Assembly: GCA_037157565.1 (NCBI GenBank)
Contig: JAZHRO010000073.1
Coordinates: forward strand, 95,954,001 to 96,018,000
Direction of reading: 5' to 3'
DNA length: 64,000 nucleotides
DNA from: Thalassia testudinum
Taxonomy: Eukaryota > Streptophyta > Magnoliopsida > Alismatales > Hydrocharitaceae
Below, one piece after another: positions 1 through 11,031 of the stretch. Under the pieces are notes generated by a model. The model made no database searches and had not been told where the DNA came from. It worked only from the letters and a program-made list of their open reading frames with translations. Both the position numbers and the translations under genes were made by a program. Positions within the stretch are counted from its first letter, which is position 1; each line of letters starts with the position of its first letter.

Positions 1-1
1 T

Positions 2-805
2 CCTATTGATATCTCGTCCGATTCATCTGAACCTAATTCTCCTTCATCCATCATCATGGCACAACCCGCAAAAGAAAATAATCTTGAAAATGAACTTTAG
101 CATCTCAATGATCTATTCCAAGGCTTTGTGAATCCACCGCAGCGTCTAATGATGCGAGATCACTACAATCCCGCTGTTATGGCAATCGAACCTCGAGTAC
201 AAATCCCCGCTGGAGGTCCTGACATTGAACTCAAGCCCAACATGATTCATGCCATTCCGAAATTCCATGGGCATAATTCCGAAGATCCTTTCCAGCATAT
301 CAAACAACTAAAGCTTCTAGCCTAGACCTTCGGGTCAGAATCTCAAAATTAGGTTGTTCTACTCATGAATATGTTCTCCTTCTCTCTCATGGATAAAGCT
401 GCTCACTAGTACCAAACCCAAACGTGTCTAATCAACACCTGGGCGGAACTTCAATCTGAGTTTTTGAGAAAGTTCTTCCCTTTTGGTCGGACAAATGCTT
501 TACGGCACCATATTACACATTTCACACAACAAACAGGAGAACCACTTCATGAAGCACGAGATCGTTTTCTGGATCTCATGCAAAAGTGCCCCCACCACGA
601 AGTTCCTAAATGGGAACAAGTCCAGTCTTCCTACCAGGGACTCCGTGTGGATATTCTATTATTCGTCAATGCGACCTATGGATGAAACATCATGGGTCAA
701 CACGAAGACACTATGTGGGTGATTCTCAAGAATATGTGTGAAAACTCCATCAATAATGAATTGGTGGCGGCTGCGTTCCCTCTCTAGGGTTTTGTCATAG
801 TATAG
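2..805 (+). pseudogene. Ty3/Gypsy gag fragment (5' end outside the window)
   Basis: Retrotransposon gag (capsid) relic. One forward frame runs from base 2 to about 805 with premature stops near 98, 323, 349, 407 and 683. Each is explicable as CAG/CAA to TAG/TAA or TGG to TAG/TGA, as expected from deamination of methylated cytosine. Recognisable capsid words are KFHGHNSEDPFQHIK, NTWAELQSEFLRKFFPFGR, GEPLHEARDRFLDLMQKCPHHE and NSINNELVA. The protein closely resembles the gag of element H (52590-53538 and 43457-44583), including the Ser-rich stretch before position 56. The frame ends where a reverse-strand LTR begins. The family assignment is secure; the element is dead. Confidence 0.85.
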
Positions 806-2052
806 TGTAAAGAAACGGTTACCAATTTAAAATAATTTGTTGCTCGGAAATAAAAAGTTTCCCGAGGTCGAACTCAGGGAGCAATCTATAATTCCTGAAG
901 CATATAAATTCACAATACAATGTTTTACAAAAAATAAGAAAAAGAGAGAGAGAGAGAGTGAGAGTGAAAATTTGCTCCTTTCTTTCTCCTTTTTCTTTTG
1001 TTCTTTCTTTCATCTTCTCTGCGGCAAACTCTTCTCTTTTCTTTTCCTTCCCTTTCTTCCTTCTCCGCTTCTTCTTCCTTTTCCTTCTTTTCTTTTCTGA
1101 TTTCTTGTGCGGCAGTCTCTCTCTTTCTCTTGGCTTCTTCTTCTTATTTTCTTTTCTTTTCTACTGCTGCCTCTTCTTCTTTCTTTCTTTGCTCAGGTCC
1201 TTTTCTTTTTGCTACGGCTGTCTTCTTCTTTTCTTTTCTTTTTTGCTGCTGCCTCTTCTTCTTTTCATCGACGTCTAATTCAGAAATCAGACGCCTTAAC
1301 TGATCAGCCTCTCCTTCTTTTCTTTTCTTCTTGGCTTCCTCTTCTCTTCTCCTTCCTTCCTTCTTCCTTCTTCGCTACGCTGCTAAGTCCCGGCTACTGC
1401 TCCTGTTCTTCTTTCTTCCTTCCTACGCGCACACACAAATGTCAGCGCAAAACCTACCCCTACCCCTTCCCCGCATCTCTCTCTCTCTCTCTGAGTCTAT
1501 CTTTGGGAAGCTCTCCCAGAGCCGGGTAATCGAGTCGGGTCGCGTGCCCGAGTCCAGGTGCACCGGCGTGGGTGGTGCGTGAGGAGTGCACAGGAGTGGG
1601 AAGTCGAGTCAGGTCAGATCCACATGGGTGTGTCGCGGACAAGACCTGGTGAGTAGGTGAGGGACCACACCCCAGTGCTATCGGAGCCAACCAGTCAATA
1701 GCACTTTTTCAATTTATGTATGAGCTGGTGCCTATACACTTCCGAGGTGGGACTAAAGTCCCACCTTTGATCTCGGGTGCCTGCGGAGAAGACTTCGAGC
1801 AATTGGGGCAGCAGCTGACGCTTGCGACATTAATTGAAGTTCTGGGTGTGAGCGTGACTTCTTTCCTCGTCACCTGGAGCTCATGCCTAGAGCTGAGGTG
1901 ACCTAGAGCTGCCTGCGGAGAAGCTCCTGCTACTCATTAATGGCGGCGAGGAGGGCGAAACTTGAAACACGCAAACAGCCTCACGACCATGTCAAAAAGG
2001 TCCAGGGAGGTTCGCCTAAGCGTGGCAAGTGCGGTGCGGGGTCGGCGAGTGA
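806..2052 (-). mobile_element. Truncated LTR, family of the solo LTR at 61155-63931
   Basis: This stretch matches the first ~1.25 kb (plus-strand order) of the solo LTR at 61155-63931. Shared landmarks are the 'gaggtcgaactcagggagc' word near 868, a long CT-rich tract, and 'agccgggtaatcg' near 1520. It starts TGTAAAG next to the gag relic and has lost its right half at about 2053. The right break is placed by where homology stops, so it is approximate. Confidence 0.7.
935..1500. repeat. CT-rich low-complexity tract inside LTR
   Basis: Almost continuous pyrimidines (cttctt, tttctt, ctctct). On the LTR's own strand this is a GA-rich tract close to the U5 end. The matching tract lies at about 61440-61800 in the solo LTR. 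Long open frames here are artefacts of composition and should not be read as genes. Confidence 0.85.
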
Positions 2053-3267
2053 TTGAAGTCACGACCCGTTGACTTCACCTATTTTGAGTCTGTCTTCCAT
2101 GGGATCCGCGAAAAATTTGCATACCATCAGATTTTGTGCCTATTTGAGTGGAACTTTTATGCGGGTTCCAAGCATAGCTGCATTTCCGGTGTTGATCCAA
2201 TGGCCTGTCACCTATTTTATGCCAATCTCAAAGATATAGGTGAAGGCTCCAACATTGAGTTGACCTCGAATGTCTACGAGATAGAGGTTCTGGTCACTGT
2301 GGACATTTTGATGGAGATTCTTAGCAGTCCTTCAGTTGGACCTACTTTTCTTGAGTTACATCAACAGACTCAGTCCGATACTACCAGGGAGACCCTGCTC
2401 ACTCCCTCTCATTTTGACTTGGGCCATCCTACCAAGTCACCCTTTTTTGGACATTTGCCTCACTTTCTGAATCGTGTTTTCTTATGGAACTTTATGTCCA
2501 AGTCCACATCTTTTGAAAATCGCCCTGGTATAATGCTAATCACCGTCTATGCCTTTATGAAGAACAAATGGTTTAATTGGAACAATTTGATTCTTTATCT
2601 TATGAGTAAACCGCCCAGCAGCTCCTTCCAGTTTGGGACACTTTTATCCCATATCTTTCTTCATTTCAGTGTACCCATGGACATCAATCATAAACAGTTT
2701 ATCACTCATGCCTCCATTTTTGACAAACTTACTCTTGCGAAGATGGAGCAAGCATAGGGAGCTCACAATGAGGGTGCACCACTAGAGCATACCACAATAC
2801 CTTCTTCATTCCTACCTTATGAGCACTTCACTACGACATGTCCACCTTCAGTGAGACCTTCACCCTTTTTCTACGATCAGGACTAGAGCCTCTTGGACAA
2901 ACAGATTTCAAGCAAGGACTTTGTCACTATTTAGGATGTGACCAATGGTATTTCTCTGATGATGCATAAGCAGAGAGAGACAGACATGGTTATGATGAGG
3001 CATGGGCATCATGTATTAGATTACCTGAATGCTCAAAGTCAGTTTTTGGATAGACTTGGAGAGTTTGTTCAAAGCATTCAGCAGCAGCTTCACCGACCTC
3101 CTCAACCTTGTCATTCGACTACCATGCCTTCTGCAGCACCTCCTCCTCCTACTTTATCAGCTTCATTAGCAGCACCACCAGCTGACCAGCAGGTTACTCC
3201 TCCTCCCAGGATATCCAGGCATTCAACATCACGATCGTCAGCTCAGCGATGCCTTTGCCTTGGTTAG
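2053..3267 (+). pseudogene. Putative plant transposon protein (ORF1-like), decayed
   Basis: An open frame from about 2053 to 2757 encodes a ~230-residue segment resembling the 'putative plant transposon protein' family found in plant LTR elements. Features seen are a FYANL-type motif (LFYANLKD), a downstream VDILMEIL segment, and a hydrophobic/aromatic half ending in HFSVPMD. After stops at 2757 and near 2884, a second piece (2938-3267) carries the usual tail: a QSQFLDRLGEFVQSIQQQ helix followed by Pro/Ala/Ser-rich sequence. Polypurine tracts and an LTR follow directly, so this is probably the last gene of a forward-strand element. Its 5' part is lost at the junction near 2053. The biochemical role of the family is unknown to me. 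Confidence 0.6.
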
Positions 3268-3590
3268 CCTGCATCATTTGAGAGATTAGACTCACTAGAT
3301 CTTTAGCTAGATACCGATCTTCAGAGCACCATGGGCGCATTTATGGCAACGTTAGATGCTTACTTGTTATATTTGCTTTCATTTTTTTTATGGCATGTAT
3401 CAGTTTATTCTAGACTCAGTTCTATGTTATCTTTTCTAATCATTTTATTATGAAGATTGCATGAATATTATCTCCTTTAGTTATATTAATAGCTCTCTCA
3501 ATGCATGTAATTATATTGATGCTAATATTACTTGCTTAAGGGTGAGTTAATTGTGAAATAACCAGCATCACATTTACTTTTTGTTGAAAT

Positions 3591-3666
3591 AAAAGGGGGG
3601 AAATATTATGCAAAGTTATTTTCAAATTCATAATTATAATTTTGTTGTCATCAAAAAGGTGGAGAA
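3591..3666 (+). other. Two polypurine tracts before 3' LTR
   Basis: AAAAGGGGGGAAA at 3591-3603 and AAAAAGGTGGAGAA at 3653-3666. The second abuts the LTR start and is preceded by 'gttgtcatc', the same context as the Sirevirus-like polypurine tract of the Copia element at 16521. These are plausible plus-strand priming sites. Confidence 0.6.
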
Positions 3667-3885
3667 TGTAAGCACCTCTATTTTGATGCACCAAAATTAT
3701 GTTTATTGCTAAGACTAACATTTCAGGACTATCTTGGATTGAGGCCTTTGTTCAAGACACAAGTTCAGATAGTTTCTTATGTGCATCTTTTTCATTTATT
3801 TGAGTCTATGACTTTATTGTAAGCAACCTCAAATAAAACTCAAAAATGATTTTTTTTGCATATATTTTCAAAACCAAATTTTAAG

Positions 3886-4095
3886 GTTATTGATCAACCA
3901 AACCATTTAATTGATCGACCAAAACACTTTAATTGACCAACCTACTTATCTGATCGATCAAATCAGTCCATTTTAGGAAGTTGTGAAAAATACTCTTGAT
4001 CGACCAACCAAGCTAATTGATAGATCAACATTCTTAATTGATCAACCAAAGTACTTTTTGATCGACTAATTAACCTTAATTGATCAACCAATTTT
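3886..4095. repeat. Array of TTGATCGACCAA-type palindromic motifs in U3
   Basis: About nine imperfect copies of TTGATCGACCAA/TTGATCAACCAA/CTGATCGATCAA over ~210 bp, all upstream of the TATA box at 4121. The consensus approaches the 12-bp palindrome TTGGTCGACCAA. Confidence 0.75.
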
Positions 4096-4120
4096 GTTTC
4101 CTATTCAAGCAAAACTTTTT

Positions 4121-4130
4121 ATATAAATAG
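4121..4130 (+). promoter_or_regulatory. TATA box of the 3667-4673 LTR
   Basis: ATATAAATAG followed by GAGG, about 25 bp downstream of the last palindromic motif. It is a typical plant LTR core promoter. Confidence 0.6.
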
Positions 4131-4505
4131 AGGTCGTACTCAACCCTTTCATCAACAACATTCAAAGAGAAAAACCACCTCTCATAGTTAAACTTCTCGT
4201 GCTTATTTCCAAATGTCATTGCACCCTATTCTTCACGTGCTTCGAAAAGAACAATGCCTCGAACCTCTACAAAAAATTGATTTGATTATTTATTGAGGCT
4301 CCATAGAAGTTATTCTTATTTTATTATATTGTTGTTTTGATTTATAGATCCCAAGCCTGTTTGGAAGATCCGTGGTTGTAGTTTTTGCTTCTCAGAATAA
4401 AAGAGAAAGGTTTGTAATAGGTTGTGCCACCCTCGTCCAAGTGGTGCAAATAGTGGATTGACTAGCTTGTACTAGTCAGAAAAATCCTAAGATGGGAGGC
4501 TTAGG

Positions 4506-4553
4506 TAGTGATTTTTACCCAGATTGGGTTAGTGATTTTTACCCAGATTGGGT
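4506..4553. repeat. 24-bp perfect tandem duplication
   Basis: Two adjacent identical 24-bp units beginning TAGTGATTTTTACCCAG, at 4506-4529 and 4530-4553, within the transcribed part of the LTR. Confidence 0.9.
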
Positions 4554-4673
4554 TTCCACTATAAATCAGGTGTACTCTTTGCATGAATCTCTATTGTTTT
4601 ATTTTCTAATCTGATTTATATTTTCAAAGTAATACTATGCACCCCTCCCCTCCAGTATTTAGTTGCGATTCAC

Positions 4674-5584
4674 AGGATATTCTCCAACCTTTAGGGTCCC
4701 CACTCCATCCACAAGCATACGCACACACACAAGCCTACATGTGTGTAGGCACGCATGCGTGTGCATGTGGGATGTGTTTTGCATTGGAAATCATCCATCG
4801 ACTGGGTTGAATTTGGCTTGAAATAAGAAGGCTTTGACTTGCTTACTTAAGACATTAGTGGCTTGTATAAGACGTCTGATGGTTGAGAATAAGCACAGAT
4901 ACCAAGGTTTTGTGGTGCTTAGTTTAAAATAATTTTTTTATCCTTATATTCAAGTCTTTTTGACTCATTGGAAACTTCAATTTTGTATATACATTGAATC
5001 ATAATTCACTATGTATTATTTTTTGTGAATCAGATTATTTGTGCTCATTTTTATGTTGATTAATGGTTGAATCTCAGAACTCACACTTTTCAAGCTTTAC
5101 AAATTTAAGTGTCGATTTGCCACTTTCTTCTCTATACTACAACGCGTATTTTAAACACAACTTTAGTGCGAACAACAACAGTCCCCCAAGAGCACATGCG
5201 TGTTTCCTCTCTCCCTTCTAGGGTTTGGCAAGTCCCTATGTGCACCGCCACGCGACCTCAATGGCACACCCTCCTCCTACCCCAGCTTCTTCCTCTACGT
5301 GCTTCGCCTATGCCTAGGCCCTCCACACGCTAGGCACATGATAGCATTGTGGCACACAACAGCTACATGTGCCCTTTCCCTACACCTAAAGCAAAGCACG
5401 TCTCCATCGAACCCACGTAGACCTCTTCCTCCCATATCGCTTCCCGTCCTGCCACTCTCCACTCTCCAACCACTAGGACCCCCATCAACTGCCAATCCTC
5501 TTCATCCTCCCTCTTGGTGCCATCGCTCGACTCTCTTCTACCCGTCTTCACCGATTCCAGCCCTCTCCCCACAAGCAGCCATCC
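4674..5584. other. No recognisable gene
   Basis: Contains a CA/TG-rich alternating stretch with palindromic CATGTG/GCATGCG words near 4715-4770, one GACGTCTGAT word near 4871, and a C-rich segment (5200-5590) with open frames on both strands that match nothing I recognise. Confidence 0.5.
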
Positions 5585-6240
5585 CCTTGGTCAAGTGAAA
5601 TTTTGGTGGTAGGCTATACTGAACCTCAATTTAGTTCCAAATGCCTAGTACAATCCTCCACAGAACTGGGAGGTAAACCTACAATATGTATTTGATATAA
5701 TTTCCTTATGAACTCTATGAAGATGCATGATCTCTCGAACATATAGATCAACCAACTATGTACGATCATAAGTGACTTAGATCTGCAAAAATTGCATAGT
5801 CTTTGTTAGCTTGTTAATAATCACCTAGATAGTGTCGTGACTCCTCTCAATAAGTGGCAATCCAACCACTAGGTTCATCATGACACTCTCCGACTTCCAT
5901 TTAGGTATGGGAAGGGGATGGAGTGGGCTTGTAGGCATTTAATGCTAAGCCTTTACATGCTGAAAAATCAAGCATAATTTAACGTATTCTCCAACATCTT
6001 TCTTCATCTTGCACCACTATAAATCTCTCCCCTAATCATGATATATCATATTATTCCCATGATGGATAGAATATTACAAACTATGGGCCTCTACTAACAA
6101 ATCTCTGCAAAGTATATTCTCTTGAGGAACGCATATCCATCCATGTAGCCTTAGCATCCCGTCCACATGGATGAAGTCCTCCAGATGTCCATCTAAAAGC
6201 TAATCACGGAGTCCTTATAAGTTTGGATCTTTCACCTATC
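5585..6240 (-). pseudogene. Integrase relic of a chromovirus-type Ty3/Gypsy element
   Basis: Reading the minus strand from about 6240 down gives a decayed integrase. The zinc-binding region (LVEAHSL..YSIHHGN...YHD, then CLIF in place of CxxC) is followed by the linker PLPIPKWKSE, the start of the catalytic core (MMNLVVGLP, where the family has MDFVTGLP), an INKLTK segment, and FTSQF plus GTKLRFSIAYH. The first catalytic Asp appears replaced by Asn and the second motif (SDRD) is broken. The frame is lost after AYH near 5600. Linker and core resemble Del/CRM-type chromoviruses rather than the Tat-like elements elsewhere here. It is an old fragment of a different lineage. Confidence 0.7.
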
Positions 6241-6339
6241 ACTCCATAATTCAACTAATAATCATAGGACGTAATCGTCTCATCAGTTTTACTAGTTTCA
6301 AATGTCCTATTATATTCATATTTAATTACTTAATTGCTA

Positions 6340-8114
6340 CATAATTATTGCTAGTTTGAGGGTAAGTTAGGTCATATTGCATTGCATTAGGTTAGATTAC
6401 TCATATTGCATCATTTTATAAATATTACTTTTTTATGGGTATGCTTACAATTTTTCCATTACTTATATTTGGTTCCTTGATATGATTTGTTTACATATTT
6501 GTAGGTACCAGGTCAGGAACTATTTGGAGTGCCACAATCACGTAGAATGGCGTTGATCTTATTTGTGTAGATTGGGCTGGACCTATTTCCTAAACCTTAG
6601 CCAACTTAACCCTTAGAACTAGCCTATTTAGGAGCCCAATTTTTCACACCCAATAGCCACCTAACCTAGCCCAATTTCGCTATAGGTTGGTTGGCTACCA
6701 CACCATAATTTCTCACCTTAATGGACAACCAAACATTGGATTTAATTAACCTATTAAACCATTTTCCTAGCCTAGTCTTAAATCCCTTTCAAAAAACCTA
6801 AGTCTAGCTAATCCTTATCCCTTCCCTTCTACCTTGTTGGTCGTCCCTTAGCCTCTAGAAAGACCATCTTGAATGGCCAATTAATGGCCTTAATCTTAGC
6901 CTTTGAGCCTAGATCCTAGGGTCCTAAATTTGCCAATGAAACCTTATTCCTAAATCCACCTAAAACCATCCTGTTGGACAACCGTATATCCCTTCCTTTC
7001 CACCCTAATAGCTGGCCATAATGTGCCTTTGCCTTCACCATTAGCTCATGATTCTATGGCATATATCTCCCTTCCAAAACCCTATCCTAATCTCCTCCTA
7101 AAGTAACCCTAGCTGACCACATAAGATGTTACATCCAACATCCAATGGCCCACATTCCTTGCCTTCATGGTCAGCCAAGTACACCCAACAACCATATTAT
7201 ATGGCCTGCCATGTTGCTCTTAATCTTGTTCCTTGATCTCTCTTTTGATGCCTCTTAGCCGTCCATTGATTCCAACAAAGCCTAACCTCACCTATCCACC
7301 AATCTTTGCTTCCTAGCCCTTGATTCCTTAGACTAAATCCTAGCCATCCATTCCGAGACCAAAAGCCTCTATAGATAGGGCCTATGGCTGGCCCCCCCTC
7401 TTCATTCTTCACCTTATTCTTCTCTACTACCTCCCTTCAACATCTGGACATCCACTACTCTATTAGCATCTATGCTTCCTACTGATTCTCTGCCTTTAGC
7501 TTGATGCATCTATTTGGGCAAGAAGGCTAGAAGGATCCCTCCATCACCTTCTCAGTGCTTCTGCACCTGCGACTTTCCTTCTTTTTAGTCACTTTCCTAC
7601 TTGTAGTTCTAGTTAGATTCTAGTTACTATAATTATTCTAGTTGTATTTTAGTTACTATTATTTGTTCTAGTTGTTTTCAAGCATTTATCCAGTTGTAAG
7701 ATTGACTTTTTATTAGTAATAAAGTTCTTATTTCCTGTTTACATTCTTGTGTCTTTCTTTATTTACTTGCATTAGTTTATTTATTGTCGTATTTCTTTCT
7801 GTAATTAGGTTTCACATTCTGATTCCATTCATTTCTGTATTCTCACTTGTAGTCATAGTTTCATAATCGTCTCTCTAGCATTTGCTTGCTTATTCAAATG
7901 TACAAAAGATCTTAAAATATAAAAATACCAAAAATATTTTTCCATTGAGCAATTTGGATACAATTGTTACTCCATTATGCCTCCTTGTGAGCAACTTAGA
8001 CTCCCATCTTTCATTGCGAAAACTCATTCAAGTTCGATCTTACAAATTCAAAACTTTCGCATCTTTTGAACTACAATGACACCTTTCTATTGTATACGGA
8101 TTAGCATGATCAAG
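6340..8114 (+). mobile_element. Old forward LTR of element K (left end approximate)
   Basis: Forward-strand LTR inferred from a decayed tRNA-Asp primer site immediately downstream (8119), a 3' end near 'tagcatgatca', and a T-rich region with an AATAAA signal near 7717. The 5' leader that follows (8137-9447) resembles the leader of element P (59688-60877). The left boundary cannot be fixed because no second copy is present. Confidence 0.4.
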
Positions 8115-8118
8115 TTTT

Positions 8119-8136
8119 TGGCACTATTGTCAGGGT
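8119..8136 (+). other. Decayed tRNA-Asp primer binding site (K)
   Basis: TGGCACTATTGTCAGGGT compared with the intact complement TGGCGCCGTTGCCGGGGA. Most differences are C to T or G to A. Confidence 0.55.
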
Positions 8137-9447
8137 GGCATAACTCAGTTGCGTTGGTTTTCATTTCACACTCTCTAATTTGGTACTAACCCTGGTTTAT
8201 TTTGATTTATTTATGGTGTGTAAGAATTGAAGATTACTAAAGAAGAAGTGCATCAGGACTATATGATGGTGAAGACCTAGGGTAACACTGAGTTTCTCTC
8301 TCCTCCTTGAGTTAGTTTATGCATATATATAAGAAAAAAAATTTTAAAAATCAAACTCTATAAAATTTGTGTGGTTTGTGTTTATTTGACCCACAGCTAA
8401 AAACCTACACTATTCTAAACTTGTATTAGACTTTTGTATGTGATTTCAAAATCTAATCTGAGTTATTGGAGCATCAGAAAAATATGAAATTCGATCTAAA
8501 GAGTTAGGAACAAACCCACTAAATTTGGAACGAAAATTCGTTATATATTATTCTTAAAAATTCGTTAACTGGCAGTGATTTGACTAAAAGCAAAATAGGA
8601 GAAATATGGGTTCCCATATTTTTCCTAATTTCTATACTCCAAATCCCTTAAATTTGTTGAACTCGATTTCTAATTGAATTTGCCATCTCCGAAAAAAAAT
8701 TAGCAAAATTTTCTAATCTCTACAAGTTGCCTAATTATCTAATTTTCTAACTCAAGGTATTTTCTGCTTGATCTGACTTATAAAGTCTATAAAAATTATT
8801 AATAGCCCTAAAAAAAATTTTCAAAAAAATATTTCCTTGAACAATCCTCAGTGGGGCAAGTAAAGATAGAATTGCTTGCTTGTTTGAGGCAGGCTTGCCC
8901 CATTTAGACATAAAATTAGTTCACCCAATCCCTGAAATGGACTACAAGTTGCATGCTTAGGGGAACCACTCTAGGGTTTTCCATATAGTAAACACAAATA
9001 ACAATGTTTGAATACTAAAGTAACATATCTACACTCATGTTTGCAAAACTTTGTGTGCCATAGAACTTGGACTAAATCAATAATAAGCAAACCGTAAAAT
9101 CTGAGTTTAGTAAGGCTAGACTTTAAATTCTGTTGATATCAAATTAAAGATCGTGCTTGCCACTGTACTTACACTGATTAATTGATTAACAAGGGCAAAC
9201 ACCCCCTAATGCCCATTACATTCCAAAAGCACGAAGATCCTAGACCTTAAAATAGAGTAGATGTGCCTTAAGCAAGATAATTTACTCTTGGGTGTATAGG
9301 CATATTTATAGGCAAATTCCATGTGTCTCTATCAGTACATAACTTGGTTTCAAGCTGAGGGGTGCCCAATTTAGCACTAGTTTGGCTAACAACAGTTTCA
9401 ACCGATGGTAGCAAAACTCGTGTTAAGTTCCCACACTGGACCCCCTT
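8137..9447 (+). other. 5' leader of element K, no gene
   Basis: AT-rich untranslated region. Bases about 9185-9300 match the leader of P at about 60515-60640, including a 'cccattacattcc.aaagcac' block. No coding sequence is seen. Confidence 0.5.
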
Positions 9448-9990
9448 TTGACACCTAACTATGGCAATGTCAAGGACACCTTCTCATACCTTAGGCCCAC
9501 CCTAGCAAATCTTGAGACCCACCTTAGCCATGTGCAAGAGGAGCTAAGGAATCTCAATGAGCAGCTTGCATTCATTGAGGTTGCCAAGTGTGATGCCATT
9601 CAGGAGCTCGTAGAGACTAAGAAATACATATAGGAGAGTATTGACAACAACAAGGCCAATGCAGTGACCAAACTAGTGGAAGAATAGAATGCTATTGTAA
9701 TTGTGGAGAAGAATGGGAAGAAACCTGAAGTGGTGTTGATAGTAGTACTCAAGTGGAACAAGTAGTGGTGGTGGAGGAGCCAATCGAGAGCAACTCATAA
9801 GAGAAAAATATAGAAGTGAAGGGTAAAGAAGAAGAAGAAGCAAAGAATAATGATAATAATCTCCTACTAAAGAAGAGAATTGAGGAAGTAGAGGCCAAGT
9901 AGGAGGAGCTCACTTTGAAGCTTATGATCAAGGTAGAGGAGTTGGAACGGAATAGAGAAGAGGCAGCCCATTTGTAGAGGAAGGTATGCA
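9448..9990 (+). pseudogene. Coiled-coil ORF of element K, decayed
   Basis: An open frame at 9448-9633 encodes a helix-rich segment (LANLETHLSHVQEELRNLNE). It is continued, with stops and at least one frameshift, by acidic/lysine-rich coiled coil up to about 9990 (RIEEVEAK, VEELERNREEAAH). It occupies the position where gag is expected downstream of a K-type leader. I do not recognise the family. It may be a gag-like or accessory protein of a non-autonomous element. Confidence 0.45.
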
Positions 9991-11031
9991 ACTTAACATT
10001 CATTTCATATATAATAACCAATTTATAATACATCGATTAAATTAATAATTTATTATCTAAACTAATTTTATTAATTACATATTGATAATTACTAAAATAG
10101 CATAATACACAAATCAATGTATTCACACATTATTTCAATTACGTAAAAATAATTATATATTTAACATACTCTATCATAACATTATTTATATAAATAATCA
10201 CCAATATATAATACAAACACAACAAATATAACTATCACAACCGCCTTCATGTTTAGAAATATCTTAAAAGTAAAGAAACATACATTGCAACGCGTTTTGC
10301 AACATGTGGAGTAAGGGAGCGTGATGGGACACTGTATGTGACAATTTCAACTTGTGTGTTTTTGCTTTCCATAAGACGAAAATCAAAATATACCCGTTGA
10401 AAATGAAAATACACTGGTATGCTTTAGCTTTCCACTGATGGAAAATGGGTTTTCACTTGAAAAGTGGAATGTGGCTTTTCATCTCTGGGCTTTGGGGTTA
10501 GGGTTTTTGTTTAGGGTTTAGGATTTAGGGTTTTTAAAAAGTGGTTTTACCTATGACAAATGATTTTTCACTTGGAAAGTGATTTTTCAACTTTAGATTT
10601 GAGGTTTAGTTTTATGGCTTAGGATTTAAGGAACCTAACAATGTTGGTGAGGTCTAAGGATGCACTACTTACAATATCAATGACGTAGAGGAAGCGTTCA
10701 GTCCCATCACTACGATCGAAGACATTGACATGGTCGACATTGATGGCAATGAGGATAAGTTGGCAAAAGTTGTTGCTTTGACGAGGAAGGGATGCATATT
10801 GGTTGTAAAAGACCATAACTTGCAACATGTTCCTTGTAGCATGAGTAGGCAGGATAATGACGGGGATGTTGACTAGTGAAGGAAGCAAATAATAGCAAGT
10901 AGAAATGAGGGAAGTATGGGGTCAAGAGTATGCACAAATTCAAAGGGGCGTACACACACTCCATGCAAAAAGTCTTTTCTTGATGTTCAATTTTAACTTT
11001 AAACTTACCTAGATAGTTACCTAGATGGTCG
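9991..11031. other. No recognisable gene; telomere-like words
   Basis: AT-rich DNA. 10492-10537 has GGTTAGGG, TTTAGGGTTTAGG and ATTTAGGG words. On the minus strand, 10619-10888 is open (NVDHVNVFDRSDGTERFLYVID) and looks protein-like in composition, but I cannot assign it. Its right end is cut where LTR homology begins at 11032. Confidence 0.4.
10492..10537. repeat. Degenerate telomere-like (TTTAGGG)n words
   Basis: Four to five imperfect TTTAGGG heptamers (GGTTAGGG, TTTAGGG, TTTAGGA, TTTAGGG). Too short and degenerate to be a former telomere with confidence. Confidence 0.5.

Larger units (their letters stand above)
3667..4673 (+). mobile_element. 3' LTR, Sirevirus/Copia-like, forward
   Basis: Starts TGTAAGCACC right after a polypurine tract and ends near GCGATTCACA (TG...CA). 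It contains a palindrome-rich U3 (3886-4095), a TATA box at 4121 and a pyrimidine-rich end. The left end is well supported by the polypurine tract; the right end is inferred from the terminal CA. No matching 5' LTR is in the window. Confidence 0.6.

Noticed and set aside
958..1529. Several overlapping open frames rich in Phe/Ser/Leu
   Set aside because: They arise from a CT-rich low-complexity tract inside an LTR; the same tract in the homologous LTR (61440-61800) gives different unrelated frames.
5109..5598. 132-residue Pro/Leu-rich frame as a gene
   Set aside because: C-rich sequence with open frames on both strands and no recognisable domain; it abuts a broken integrase. Left as unassigned.
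10492..10537. Interstitial telomere
   Set aside because: Only a few degenerate heptamers in AT-rich DNA; too short to argue a chromosome-end fusion.
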